In this document: piece after piece, positions 12,068 through 22,615 of the stretch | Layout: each line of letters opens with the position of its first letter | How positions within the stretch are numbered: position 1 is the stretch's first letter | NCBI GenBank assembly: GCA_025200525.1 | Contig: CM045758.1 | Location: 194,592,463-194,656,462 of the forward strand | Length of the DNA: 64,000 nt | Reading direction: 5' to 3' | Source: Camellia lanceoleosa | Lineage: Eukaryota; Streptophyta; Magnoliopsida; Ericales; Theaceae | Notes under the pieces: model-generated | Databases searched by the model: none | Told to the model about the DNA's origin: nothing | What the model saw: only the letters and a program-made list of their open reading frames with translations | Program-made: the position numbers and the translations under genes

Positions 12068-12583
12068 TTAACACAAGTCAAGTTTTCTCACCCAAACTGC
12101 TTTAGTATGAACAAAGTTGTGAGAATGGCGGTTTATGGGTAATGTCTTGACGTTGTGGTTCCCTTCCCCTTCAATGAGAACCCGTCTTGATATGGTTTCC
12201 AACTTCCTATTCCTAAAGTTAGGCAAATGCAAGCTCGCTCCATGTTTGGTCTCAAGCACATCAAAATAACGAGATCTAATATGACCCTTAACCTCATTAC
12301 TACCAAAGAAGTGTCTCCTACCCCACGAGATATTGGAATTTCTTCCATCTCTATGAGACACTCTCCCATGCAACTTATAACAATAAGGGCGAATATGACC
12401 ATACATGTCACAATGATGACAAATAAAAACAGGGTGTACCTTCTTTTCTTTGACCTTACCAACTCCAGGAAGTTTGAGAAGTCCATCCTCATGTTGAATT
12501 TTTTATTCTCCTTTTCCTTGAGTTCTTATATCATGAGATGTAGATGCACTCTGTTTTTGCTCGATCTTACCACCAAAGCCAAA
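12068..12583 (-). pseudogene. gag: 3' part of copia-type gag, second CCHC knuckle
   Basis: Minus-strand continuation of the gag at 19680-21232 past the nested element. If 12584-19679 plus one CCAAA copy is removed, the frame runs straight across the junction, but an in-frame TAA follows near 12510. A CCHC knuckle CHHCDMYGHIRPYC lies at about 12370-12420. The frame ends at 12068 after VWVRKLDLC. In relatives this sequence is followed closely by the protease WYFDSGCSRH block (established knowledge, from memory); here nothing follows. Confidence 0.82.
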
Positions 12584-13384
12584 TGTAATAACCCTGACCC
12601 GTAATTAGCTACTAATCAGTGATTAAAGATGCTAATTGAGTGGATTAAATGAATTATGGGATTAATATGTAAATTGCATGATATTTGGCCTTCTATCTGT
12701 TACTTATAGAATATCTGTTTGGAATTCCACTTTAATATGTAAATTAAAAGCCTTATCGGCATCCGAAACCAAATTTGACTACACCGATATGTTATTTGGA
12801 ATTTTTAGAACCATATGGCAAGTTTTATTAAAAATTAATTCAGAACGATTAATTAGGTTGTGTTTGGTTAGCCTAATGTGCCAATTAATGCATTATATCA
12901 TGATGACTATATATTTAACACATTTAGCTCTTTTCTCTCATTTCTTGAGTGCCAAAATCTGAGAATTCATCTTAGGGAGAGAGAGAGTGCAATTCTAGAG
13001 AGAGAAAGGTAGAAATTAAAGGTAGAAGTTGAGGGCTTTACTTGAGTTCATCAATTTTGTACAAGAATCTAGTTAATTCTAGACTATAGGTATGAAATCA
13101 ACCATAAATTATGAATTTAATTTATCAACATGAAGATTATGTGTTTAAGGGTGTGTTTTGAGCTTAGAAGGAAGATTTTATAATGTATGAATGACTATTG
13201 CATGCTTATATAAAGTTTTAAATATTCTGTTCATATAAATCAGCACAGCTCATTGGACAACTATATTTATGTATTTGCTTCCGCTAACCCCTTAATCTTG
13301 TTAATCTGTTCAGAGGCCTTCGGTAGTCCAAGGATTACTGGTCGGTTACGATGCTAAACCTATAGGGGGGTTTGGGTCATGACA
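12584..13384 (+). repeat. 5' LTR of the nested gag-only gypsy element, internally deleted
   Basis: 801 bp. Matches 17354-17955 and then 19472-19679 of the 3' LTR with few substitutions. The join is at 13178/13179, where the equivalent of 17956-19471 is missing. The lost part includes the CTCGAG cluster. The junction shows at most one base of shared sequence, which suggests end joining. Confidence 0.92.
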
Positions 13385-13387
13385 AAG

Positions 13388-13399
13388 TGGTATCAAAGC
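13388..13399 (+). other. Primer binding site, initiator Met tRNA type
   Basis: TGGTATCAAAGC three bases after the LTR, one mismatch from the canonical iMet complement TGGTATCAGAGC (G to A). Confidence 0.88.
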
Positions 13400-13749
13400 A
13401 CGAGTTATACCGCACACACGTGTCTATATGAGCTATAGGATGTATTAGAAATGAAATAAGGATATTGCATTACCATGTTTAAGTGTATGAACTATTATGA
13501 ACACGTCCTTATTGAAAATACATTGAAATGAAACCTTTGTGCATAATCAAAGAAGTTAAGTGGAATAACATGTGATGTTAATTTCAATACCGAATGTGGA
13601 ATCTATGTGAACGTGAACGTATGAAAGTAAGGGATCATGTGACTGTATCCGAATTGAAATGAAAGTATAAACACGTCTAATATAAAATGAAATGTGAGAA
13701 CAGTGAGAACTTTCCTTATATTAATAAGTAACCTGTTTGTGTGTAGCCA

Positions 13750-14739
13750 ATGGAAAAGACAAGGAATGTAAATGAATCTGAATCTTCTGACGCTAGAATT
13801 AGCCGGTTAGAAAGAATGGTTGAAGCCTTAACCGAAAATATGAAACAACAGCAACAAGGGCAAATACATGTACCTGAACCAGCTAATTATGATATGGTAA
13901 CACTGACACAGAAATACAATAACATGAAACCACTGGAATTTCAGGGGGGTATTGAACCGTTAAAAGCCGAGGCTTGGGTCTTAGAAACTGAGAAAATATT
14001 TGAGGTATTTCCATGTACTGAGGCACAGAAAGTTTTGTTGGCAACATTCACGCTCAAAGAAGAAGCTAGGAGATGGTAGATGTTAGTACGAAATGATAAT
14101 GAAGGTGTGACGTGGGAGAGGTTTAAAGAAATTTTCTTCGAAAAATACTTTCCCCAATGCATTCGGGATAGGAAGGTATCCGAATTTGAACAACTAAAAC
14201 AAGGCAATATGACTGTGGCCGAATATGAAGCAAAATTTACTGAATTGGCCCAATATGCACTCCACATGATAGACACTGACTACAAAAAGGCTAGAAAATT
14301 TGAAGGTGGGCTTGACCTAGATGTGTTTGACCGAGTTGGTGTTTTAAAACTGTCAAAGTATGTAGATGTCCTTGATAGAGCATTAATGTCTGAGGCAAAC
14401 ATAGCAGCATTGAAAATATCAAAATCAACATCATCAACTGAATCCGAAAGAACGAAACAGAAGAAACAGAAAGTTGAAATAACTAGTAATTTAATGACCA
14501 CTGCGAATGAAAAATCTAGGGCGAAAACTGTGAACAAAAAGAGTCGGGAAAGCAGTGTGAACAATGGTATACCTATTTGTAAAGAATGTGGGAAACAACA
14601 TTGGGGCATTTGTCGCCGCCTATTAGGAGCCTGTTTTAAATGTGGTCAGAGAGGGCACTTGGCTAAATCTTGCCCGCGAACTCATCCAAACAACACTAAG
14701 CCTAATGCTAGTACGACTGGCTCTGTCCCTACACCTTAG
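13750..14739 (+). pseudogene. gag: gag of the nested gag-only gypsy element
   Basis: Starts at ATG 13750 (MEKTRNVNESESSDARISRLERM) and runs 329 codons with one in-frame TAG at 14077-14079, in the conserved RRWWML motif where Trp is expected. Retrotransposon-gag motifs FEKYFPQC, FEQLKQGN and AEYEAKF are present. The CCHC knuckle CFKCGQRGHLAKSC lies near the C-terminus after a KxxCGKQHWGIC segment. It shares the layout and many residues with the gag at 1459-2495. After the stop at 14737-14739, a short relic of the protease leader (ARNTETTDAG) appears at about 14751 in another frame, then homology ends before any DSG active site. Confidence 0.9.
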
Positions 14740-17340
14740 TTCTAGAAAATGCTCGGAATACTGAAACGACTGACGCAGGTATTACCTTAACTATGTGCAA
14801 TTATTTATATGGGAATTTGTGTGGAAGGTGTATATTCCTTAACTTGATATAGATTGTGGACATGTTAATTGGATCAATTGGATTATTAGAATTATGAATC
14901 CTAGTTATTGACTGTCTTGAAGACTTACTATTTAATGTAAATTTTATGTGAGATGCTTGAAACCCTATAACGAATCACTTGAGCCTTGGGAATGGTTGAG
15001 ACTTATGGACAATGAGAATTTGCTGGGTTAAATCTTTGTACCGTATTGCAAAAATTTAATATGAACTGTTAGGTATGACCTTTTGAACTATGCTAGAATT
15101 ATTGGACATGGGAGCACATTATGATTGACTATAATTTGGGAAATCTGTATGACCATGACTTGAATTGAACCGTTATATATTGACTGACATTATCGAATGA
15201 TTAGACCTGTGATCTTGAATTGTATACATGAATTAGTCAAGTGGGGAATTTCTGGAATTGAGAACCTATGTCAGTTTGGAAGAACGAACTTTTACTCATA
15301 AATTGTAAATGAATGCCTAAATGATAAGTGATTCTAGACTCGTACCTGTATATATGTTTCCATGCTTGCAATACTATTAGAATTGATGGGGTTGAACTGT
15401 GGTTAATGAATCCTTTGAGATCTACTGTTTGATGCGGACTATATGCGCGACACTGCGAAGCTCTATGTTTAACAATTACCTATGCTATAGAAAATGTTTG
15501 AACTTGTATAGATATGCATACCTTTGCTTGAGAATGTTATTAGACTCTCGACATGTACATATATGATTATACCTTTGCTTAGATTGATTGATATGATTAT
15601 TTGTTGATAACTTGACCGTTGAGACTATGACTCTAGGAAATTGTTATATTGACTGTGATGCTTACTTCTTAATATGAACAATTATATACCTGTGTACCCA
15701 CATCAAAACTTACTTGGAGAATGGAACATTGTATATGACCTGAACTCTTCAATATGAACTATTGTGATACATAACTCTAATGTGATTTGAGAACCGAGGA
15801 ACTTAGAACAACTGTAGAACTACTGACTATGTACCTAAGCAAGTGGAGTATGAACTATAGAACCAAACATACTTCGCTTGGAAATAATAAGGATAGAACT
15901 TTCACCTAATCTAACCTGTTAGAACCGTGGTTTGATGAGACCCTTGTTTAACTGATAGAACTTATGTTTGATGACTCACGCTTTGAACTTTTATTTGATA
16001 TGATTGGTTAGAACTTTCATTTGATATGACCTAATTGAACTTTCATTGATTTGATCTGAGGAGACCCTATTGAGAGCTACTATCTGATTTGATTACATTA
16101 TGGGGGATTGCGAATTGCTTATGATTGAATGACAGGGCCGTGTGCTGAAGGAACTAACCGAATAAAAATTTGAATCAATCTCGAACACTTAGGAAGAATG
16201 TGAACCGTCAACAGCGGACTATGTGATTATAAATGAGTTTTTACCATATGCCTGTAACCAATTGGGAAAACACGTGAATGAGATTATGGAATTTGGTAAC
16301 TTATGCTTGGAGAATATGGGAATACTGTATATATGACATGTGATTAATTACCCGGTATTACCGTTTGACTAGAGAACGATTGCTTTGGTGTTACTGTACT
16401 TCAAAACTGATGGAATTTGTTGACAACAACCTGGTTTGATTATAAACTCTGACTATCTGGGAGTATATGTAATCAGTACAACTGCTTCTGTAGTGACACA
16501 TAGTACGATTGAATCTGTGGAAACGAAGGCTGATGAATAGTATATGAATGAATACTTCGGAATCTCGTTTACTGCTATGGGGTTAATGTACAAAATTGCC
16601 TTGTATTTCTGCTATACTTTGGATGACCTGGACTAACTGTAATGGATTACCGAATTGAAAACCAAGTTGAACAAAGACCGGATGAATAACTCGGAAATGA
16701 ATAAATCAAATCTCTGTAACTTAACGGGGGAAATTACTTATGAAAATGGAAACAGTGTGAATCTATGACCCCGATAAATACTTGATATAAGTAATGTGAG
16801 TAATAACGTAGTAAAGTTGTGTTCAACTGTATTTGTTTCCTGTGTGTCTAAAGGGGATCTGTTTTCTGAAATATTATGTGTTGTGCAATGAATAATTGTC
16901 CAATCTCTGATATGTATTCGTGTGACTCTTGGTATTATGTGATATCTGTTGGCTGTTACTCGGTATCAGAGGTTCTTTTATGGAACTTAATCTGTTAGCA
17001 CTCTGTTACCCGTACCGGAGGCCCCGTTACGGAGGCTCAGCATATTTCTGCTCTGTTCTGTTCTGTTAATGCTAATGGATGTATCATGTATGCTTGCGCA
17101 TGACTTATGATTTCTGTCTGTGTATGGTCTGGACAAGAATATGAACATGAACATATATTTGAATCTGTTTTGAACTAAAATCTGAATGCGTATAACACTC
17201 TGTTTTGATATGAACCCTAAGCATGAGCATGTTTATGATTATGGATATGTTTATATTTTGTAAAGAGTTAAAGTTACATTTATGATGGGCATCATTTCTG
17301 TCAACATGCATTAACTCAAGTTTGGAAGACTAAACTTTTT
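14740..17340 (+). other. Long non-coding spacer replacing pol
   Basis: About 2.6 kb with no frame longer than roughly 60 codons and no RT, RNase H or integrase motif on either strand. It is rich in short recurring words such as GAACTTTCATTTGATATGACC variants, tandem at about 15955-16060. It ends at the PPT context shared with the first element. It may be foreign filler captured when pol was lost. Confidence 0.75.
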
Positions 17341-17353
17341 AAGGTTGGGAGAC
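17341..17353 (+). other. Polypurine tract of the nested element
   Basis: AAGGTTGGGAGAC immediately before the 3' LTR TGTAATAACC. The upstream context (AGACTAAACTTTTTAAGG) matches the context before the PPT at 5988. Confidence 0.85.
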
Positions 17354-19679
17354 TGTAATAACCCTGACCCGTAATTAGCTACTAATCAGTGATTAAAGAT
17401 GCTAATTGAGTGGATCAAATGAATTATGGGATTAATATGTAAATTGCATGATATTTGGCCTTCTATCTGTTACTTATAGAATATCTGTTTGGAATTCCAC
17501 TTTAATATGTAAATTAAAAGCCTTATCAGCATCCAAAACCGAATTTAACTACACCGATATGTTATTTGGAATTTTTAGAACCATATGACAAGTTTTATTA
17601 AAAATTGATTCAGAACGATTAATTAGGTTGTGTTTGGTTAGCCTAATGTGCCAATTAATGCATTATATCATCATGACTTCAACACATTTAGCTCTTTTCT
17701 CTCATTTCTTAAGTGCCAAAATTTGAGAATTCATCTTAGGAAGAGAGAGAGAGAGAGAGAGAGTGCAATTCTAGAGAGAGAAAGGTAGAAATTAAAGGTA
17801 GAAGTTGAAGGCTTTGCTTGAGTTCATTAATTTTGTGCAAGAATCTAGTTAATTCTAGACTATAGGTATGAATTCAACCCCTAAATTATGAATCTAAGTT
17901 ATCAACATGAAGATTATGTGTGTAAGGGTGTGTTTTGAGCTTAGAAGGAAGATTTGATTGGCAATTCATGCATGCATGTACATTTTCTTACAAATTGAGC
18001 ATGATTTCCATGAATCCTCTCCTGCATGTTTGAAATTCATCTTCATTTGGGGAAATCATCAAGTTTCAAGTTGTTTTGTGGGGTTTGATCATGTTTTGGG
18101 AAGCTCTAGACCAAGAAAACCAATACATGTTGTGTTCATAAACATTTATCATGTTTTAAGTTGAAATTGTGAGTTTTTAACAAACTCTTGGGCCATGATT
18201 TTATAAAATAATCTGTAATTCTTCATGTTTTACAAGTTTACTATGTTATCTCAAGTTTTAGGGCCCAAGAGATGTGTTTTGAAGGTTGGAATTCGAGTTT
18301 TGAGCTTGAAGGTGCAATCTGGAAATTCCAGAATTTGCATCTACGCTCAAGCGTGGGAGTTCACGCTCGAACGACCACTCTGAGTGCGTACACTCCGCTC
18401 GAGCAATGAAAAGTCCGCTCGAGCATGAATTGCAAGCTCCCAGAAGTTTCATATCTTTTACAGATCGCTTGAGCAAAGGAATGTGCGCTCGAGCGACCAT
18501 TCACATTTTGCATGTCCGCTCGAGTGTAGACCTTATTTTCAGAAATTTTGCCTAAGTGTTCCAAGGCATGTTTTGGCATTCTCATTGCATCTTAGGCATT
18601 TCTAAGCCTTAATTAAGCCATATTAATGAGGTTATGGATTAGAAACACACTAAGAAAATAATGTACTAAGTTCCGAGACTACAAGTGTGTGTGTTTTAGG
18701 CAATGTGATAAGAAAGAATAAGAACCAATGTAATGAAAGCTAAGCCTTAATGGCCACTTGAATGTGTAATGATAAGACATGCTTGTGTTATGTATTTTGT
18801 GGTTGTAGGTCAAGACTCGAGGGTTGATTGACCATTGCAGGAAACCACTGTGAGTAACGTTATTGTAAAGATACGTTTATATGAATTACGTTCCAAATGA
18901 AATATGATAAATACTGATTTCTGAAATGATATTTGTTTTTGTAAACGAATATTCTATATTTGAAATATATTATGGCATCCATAGATAGTCCTAAGTCATG
19001 GGGGACGACATGAAAATGCGGGTCCATGATATACATGTGATTACGAGATCTCGTTAGCCACTTCATTGTGGTGATATGTGTTTAATCGGTATCTGAAATC
19101 GATTACTCTAGTTGGAAGACGTTCTGTGATGTGTTCTGTGGGATGTACCATTATTATGTTCTGATATGAGAATGATTATGCTCTGGTCTGTTTTTTGCTT
19201 ATGATATATTCGGATTTCGTTCACTAACCCCTTTACCTTAATGTTATTCACTGGGCTTTAGCTCACTATGTGTATATATATATATATGTAGGTGGACATT
19301 CTGGAGTTCGAGCTTGAAGGCTTTTGTTCGGATTTGTGTTCTGTTGTCAACCAACCATTGTGCCTCACGTGGAGGTTCCCGAAGAGTACTGTGTTTAAGT
19401 TCCGTTGTTTTTGTGCATATAAGACCTGGTAGTTTTGTTGGCTGTACTTAAGATACTTTAATGTGTGTGGGTATAATGTATGCATGACTATTGCATACTT
19501 ATATAAAGTTTTAAATATTCTATTCATATAAGTCAGCACAGCTCATTGGACAACTATATTTATGTATTTGCTTCCGCTAGGCCCTTAATCTTGTTAATCT
19601 GTTCAAAGGCCTTCGGTAGTCCAAGGATTACTGGCCGGTTACGATGCTAAACCTATAGAGGCGGGTTTGGGTCGTGATA
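17354..19679 (+). repeat. 3' LTR of the nested gag-only gypsy element (2,326 bp)
   Basis: Full-length LTR, TGTAATAACCC to GTCGTGATA. The final CA has become TA, and the boundary is fixed by the CCAAA duplication that follows. A GA microsatellite at 17742-17763 is longer than in the 5' copy. A CTCGAG cluster with four exact hexamers and several degraded forms lies at 18340-18530. Confidence 0.92.
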
Positions 19680-21232
19680 CCAAAGCCAATGCCACTCTTG
19701 TTAGAACAAATTTGTTGAGAACCAATGATATTTTCCAAAGTCTTTGATCCTTTGTTCCAAAGACCAATGGTTGCCATAGCACACTTGAGTTCTTCCTCTT
19801 TCTTGATCATTAGTTCTTCCAAAGCAATTTGAGACATCTCGAGAGTTTCAATCTTTTCTTCATATGTTGCATAAATTTGTTGCAGCTCATTCCTCTCGAT
19901 CTCACAAGTCAAGAGTTTTGCACAAAGAGCTTGTCAATCATTAGATATCTTGACGGCATCAATCCTAGTCTCGGAAATCTCCTCCTTTAGTTTGGCATTC
20001 TCACTTTCACATGCTTTGAGTTTCGTTGTGAGTTTGTCATTCAATTTAGATAAGTTAAGAGACTCCTTATAAAACTTTTCATAAGCTTGCTCAAGCTCTT
20101 CGTCATCACTCCCCGAGGATTCATCATCAGTGGCATACTTTGTACGTCCTTCAGTTTCGAAAACCGCCATGAACGCAAGGAATTGTTTATGTCCCTCTTC
20201 GCCTTGATCTTCGTTATCACTTTCATCTTTATCAAATTCTAATTCATCATCCCAAGTGATAGCCAGAGCTTTCTTCTTCCTCAAACGAGTGGAGCATTCT
20301 TGAGCAAAGTGGCCAAATCCTTGGCATTCATAGCATTGGACTCTTTCAGAGTTCCCTTGTATTTTTCCTTTCTCCTTCTTGACTATAGAATTAATTTTGA
20401 GTTTATCTTTGCCTTTAGATTTATGAGTATGAGTAGATTTCAAAAGTTTAGAATTCTTTTTCAGAAAAGATTTTTTAAATTGTTTTACAAAAGCATCTGT
20501 AATCTTGAAATTCATTTCACAATCCTCATCAGAATCCTCTCCAACTCTATGAGCACTACTAAAAGCAATAGTATCATTTTGTTTCTTTTTAAAATTCCTA
20601 TGTGCCTCATAAGTTTGGAGATTTCCAACCAGATGATCTAGCTTAAGGTTGTCAACATTTTGAGCCTCCTCAATAACCGTAACTTCTGGTTGGAACCGAT
20701 CGGGCAAGGACCTTAAAATTTTTCCTACAATTTTGGATTCCGGTATTTTTTCACCTAAATTGAAGCTGGAATTTACAGTGTCACTTAACTTCGCATAAAA
20801 TTCATCAAAGGTCTCACTATCTTTCATTGAAAGGTTTTCGAAACTAAACGTGAGCCTTTGAAGTTTTGAGCGTTTAACAGAAAGAGTGCCCTCATGAATA
20901 GTTTGTAAGATATCCCAAGCCTCTTTTGCGACTTCACAATTGCAAATTCGACTAAACTCTTCAGGTGTGACAGCGCAAAAGAGAGAATTGATAGCTTTAC
21001 TATTCCAGCTACTATTTTGGTAATCAATTTTGTCCCACTTATCAATTGGTTTGGAAAAAGTTACAACATTAATCGTCGGTTCAGTCCACCCATACATGAC
21101 AGATTGCCAAACTTTTTCATCAATAGATTTTAAAAACGATCTCATCCGAGCTTTCCAAAACGAATAATTGGATCTGTTAAGTAGGGATGGTCGAACCATA
21201 GAATTTTCCTCACGAATTGAATCCATTATCAC
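19680..21232 (-). pseudogene. gag: 5' part of copia-type gag with UBN2-like region and CCHC knuckle
   Basis: Minus strand, start ATG at 21230-21232. The N-terminal part has the plant copia gag pattern (LLNRSNYSFWKARMRSFL near residue 18; AWDILQTIHEGT; LRSLPDRF; a long acidic/KK-rich linker). A first zinc knuckle CYECQGFGHFAQEC lies at about 20290-20345. An in-frame TGA near 19934 interrupts it; coding continues to 19680 (coiled-coil-like IERNELQQIYATYEEKIETL), where the nested element enters. The protein would form the capsid of the element. Confidence 0.88.
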
Positions 21233-21271
21233 AAATCGAACAAGATCTCGTTCTAAAAAAAAGAATGACCC

Positions 21272-21283
21272 GCTCTGGTACCA
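21272..21283 (-). other. Primer binding site, initiator Met tRNA type
   Basis: On the minus strand TGGTACCAGAGC lies two bases inside the 5' LTR, one mismatch from the iMet complement. Confidence 0.85.
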
Positions 21284-21285
21284 AT

Positions 21286-22302
21286 TAAAAAATCTAGAAA
21301 ACCCCTAGATGTTGATTTGTGATTATGTATCAATTTTAAACAGTATATAACAATCCTAATCAAATAATCAAGACAAATCGACACAACGATTTTACGTGGA
21401 AAAATCACAATTGGAGCACCTCCAATTGTCATAAAAAAAATCACGGACAACAGCCACAAAACAATCCACTAAGAAGATATAAAGGAATTACACAGGTATA
21501 CTCTCAATTACCTAGCGAATCCACGCCCGAATTAAACCAATCCCTATGTGCCTCTTCCAGCCCCGTCTTCACCTCGGAATTGTCTTGACGATAAGCCACT
21601 CCAGAAACCACCAAAGCTTCAGGCTCAAATTCTTCAGAATCTACCGAAAAACAACTCTCTTTTTTGTGTAGAACAAACATATAATCCTTTGATGTATAGT
21701 CTTTAAACCATGAGTTGAATACTCAAACAAAACATCAAAGAAAACTAACAAAATATTCCCAGATATAAACCCTAGAACCAAAGAAGAAGATCTTGAGAAG
21801 TAATCCTAGATTTGGACTAAAACACGTATTTATAGAAAACTGTCCCGCGATCTCCACACGAGCGTCAGATTGGCCGTTCGAGCGGACCTACGCTCGAGTG
21901 CGAAAAGTGCCGCTCGAGCAGGAAAAAACAACATCCAGTATTTTTGCAGGCGAACAAACTTCTGAAACTCAGCATTCTCCGCTCAAACGTGGAAATGTCC
22001 GCTCGAGCGGACAGGCAACTTTGAATGCATTTTTGCATTTTGCTTTGGGGGCGTTGCCCTTCGACCCCGCCAAGGGGCGTTGCCCCCTCGACCCCAACGA
22101 GCTGACCGGGCAACTCGATCCCCGTCATAATCAGCAAAGTGGCAATCTTGAAAGCATTAACATCACAAACTTCTCTACAAGGCACAATTCGAGTTGGATT
22201 CACATCTAAAAACTTATAGCCTCACTGAAATAAAAAGTGCGAAAGCAAGTACAACTGAAAGAAGTTTTGTCAACCGGGATTGCCAAGAATAAAAACCTAA
22301 CA
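21286..22302 (-). repeat. 5' LTR of the minus-strand copia-type element
   Basis: 1,017 bp; on the minus strand it begins TGTTAGGTTTTTATTCTTGG at 22302. It aligns with 9501-10507. Three exact CTCGAG hexamers plus degraded forms lie at 21850-22010. Its terminal dinucleotide on the internal side is mutated (TA for CA on minus). The target duplication AAAAT follows at 22303-22307. Confidence 0.92.
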
Positions 22303-22307
22303 AAAAT

Positions 22308-22615
22308 CCTTAGCACAGAATAGACATAGTTACTTCAATTACAATCATAATCACCAATAATTCTTCTCCACGATGTAAACTTGTAGACAAACACATAAAC
22401 CTCACTAAAACCGAAATCAAAACTAAACCAATAGCAGAGAAAGAGAATCACACATGAAAAAAGATAAAATTAAAAAATAAATAAATTTATGGAGTGAGAG
22501 AATGTTACCTCCAACAACTTAGACCTTACCGAACCCAATCCGTTAGCTCCTCTACCAGTGCCCGCGAAACCTAGGAGTTGGGATGACTAATCAGATTATT
22601 TTTTAAATAAGACTT
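22308..22615. other. Intergenic segment with a GC-richer exon-like patch
   Basis: AT-rich flank of the copia insertion site. On the minus strand, about 22505-22590 is open and GC-richer (FAGTGRGANGLG). It is preceded by an AG and followed by GTAACA, which could be splice borders. I do not recognise the peptide; it could be a gene fragment or chance. Confidence 0.3.

Larger units (their letters stand above)
12584..19679 (+). mobile_element. Ty3/gypsy gag-only retrotransposon nested in the copia-type element
   Basis: Flanked by the perfect 5 bp duplication CCAAA (12579-12583 and 19680-19684). LTRs start TGTAATAACCC and end GTGACA (5') or GTGATA (3'). It has an iMet PBS, a gag related to that of the first element, a ~2.6 kb non-coding spacer, a PPT and a 3' LTR. 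No protease, RT or integrase is present. The LTRs are very unequal (801 against 2,326 bp) because the 5' copy lost 1,516 bp. The gag, PPT and LTR end show it belongs with the first element's family; its missing pol makes it dependent on an autonomous partner when it was active (inference). Confidence 0.92.
9501..22302 (-). mobile_element. Ty1/copia-type gag-only retrotransposon (TR-GAG-like), interrupted by a nested gypsy element
   Basis: Two ~1.0 kb LTRs (9501-10507 and 21286-22302) are in direct orientation and flanked by the 5 bp duplication AAAAT (9496-9500 and 22303-22307). On the minus strand the order is 5' LTR, PBS TGGTACCAGAGC, a long gag, a non-coding spacer, PPT AAAGGGGGAGATTG and 3' LTR. 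There is no protease, integrase or RT: after the second zinc knuckle the frame ends at 12068. The nested element 12584-19679 splits gag. The gag with UBN2-like region and two CCHC knuckles points to Ty1/copia (SIRE/Tork-like by motif, inference). Without the insertion the element is about 5.7 kb and non-autonomous. Confidence 0.9.

Noticed and set aside
12133..12492. Second minus-strand frame (119 codons) overlapping the copia gag end
   Set aside because: Hydrophobic translation in the wrong frame; the CCHC knuckle lies in the other frame.
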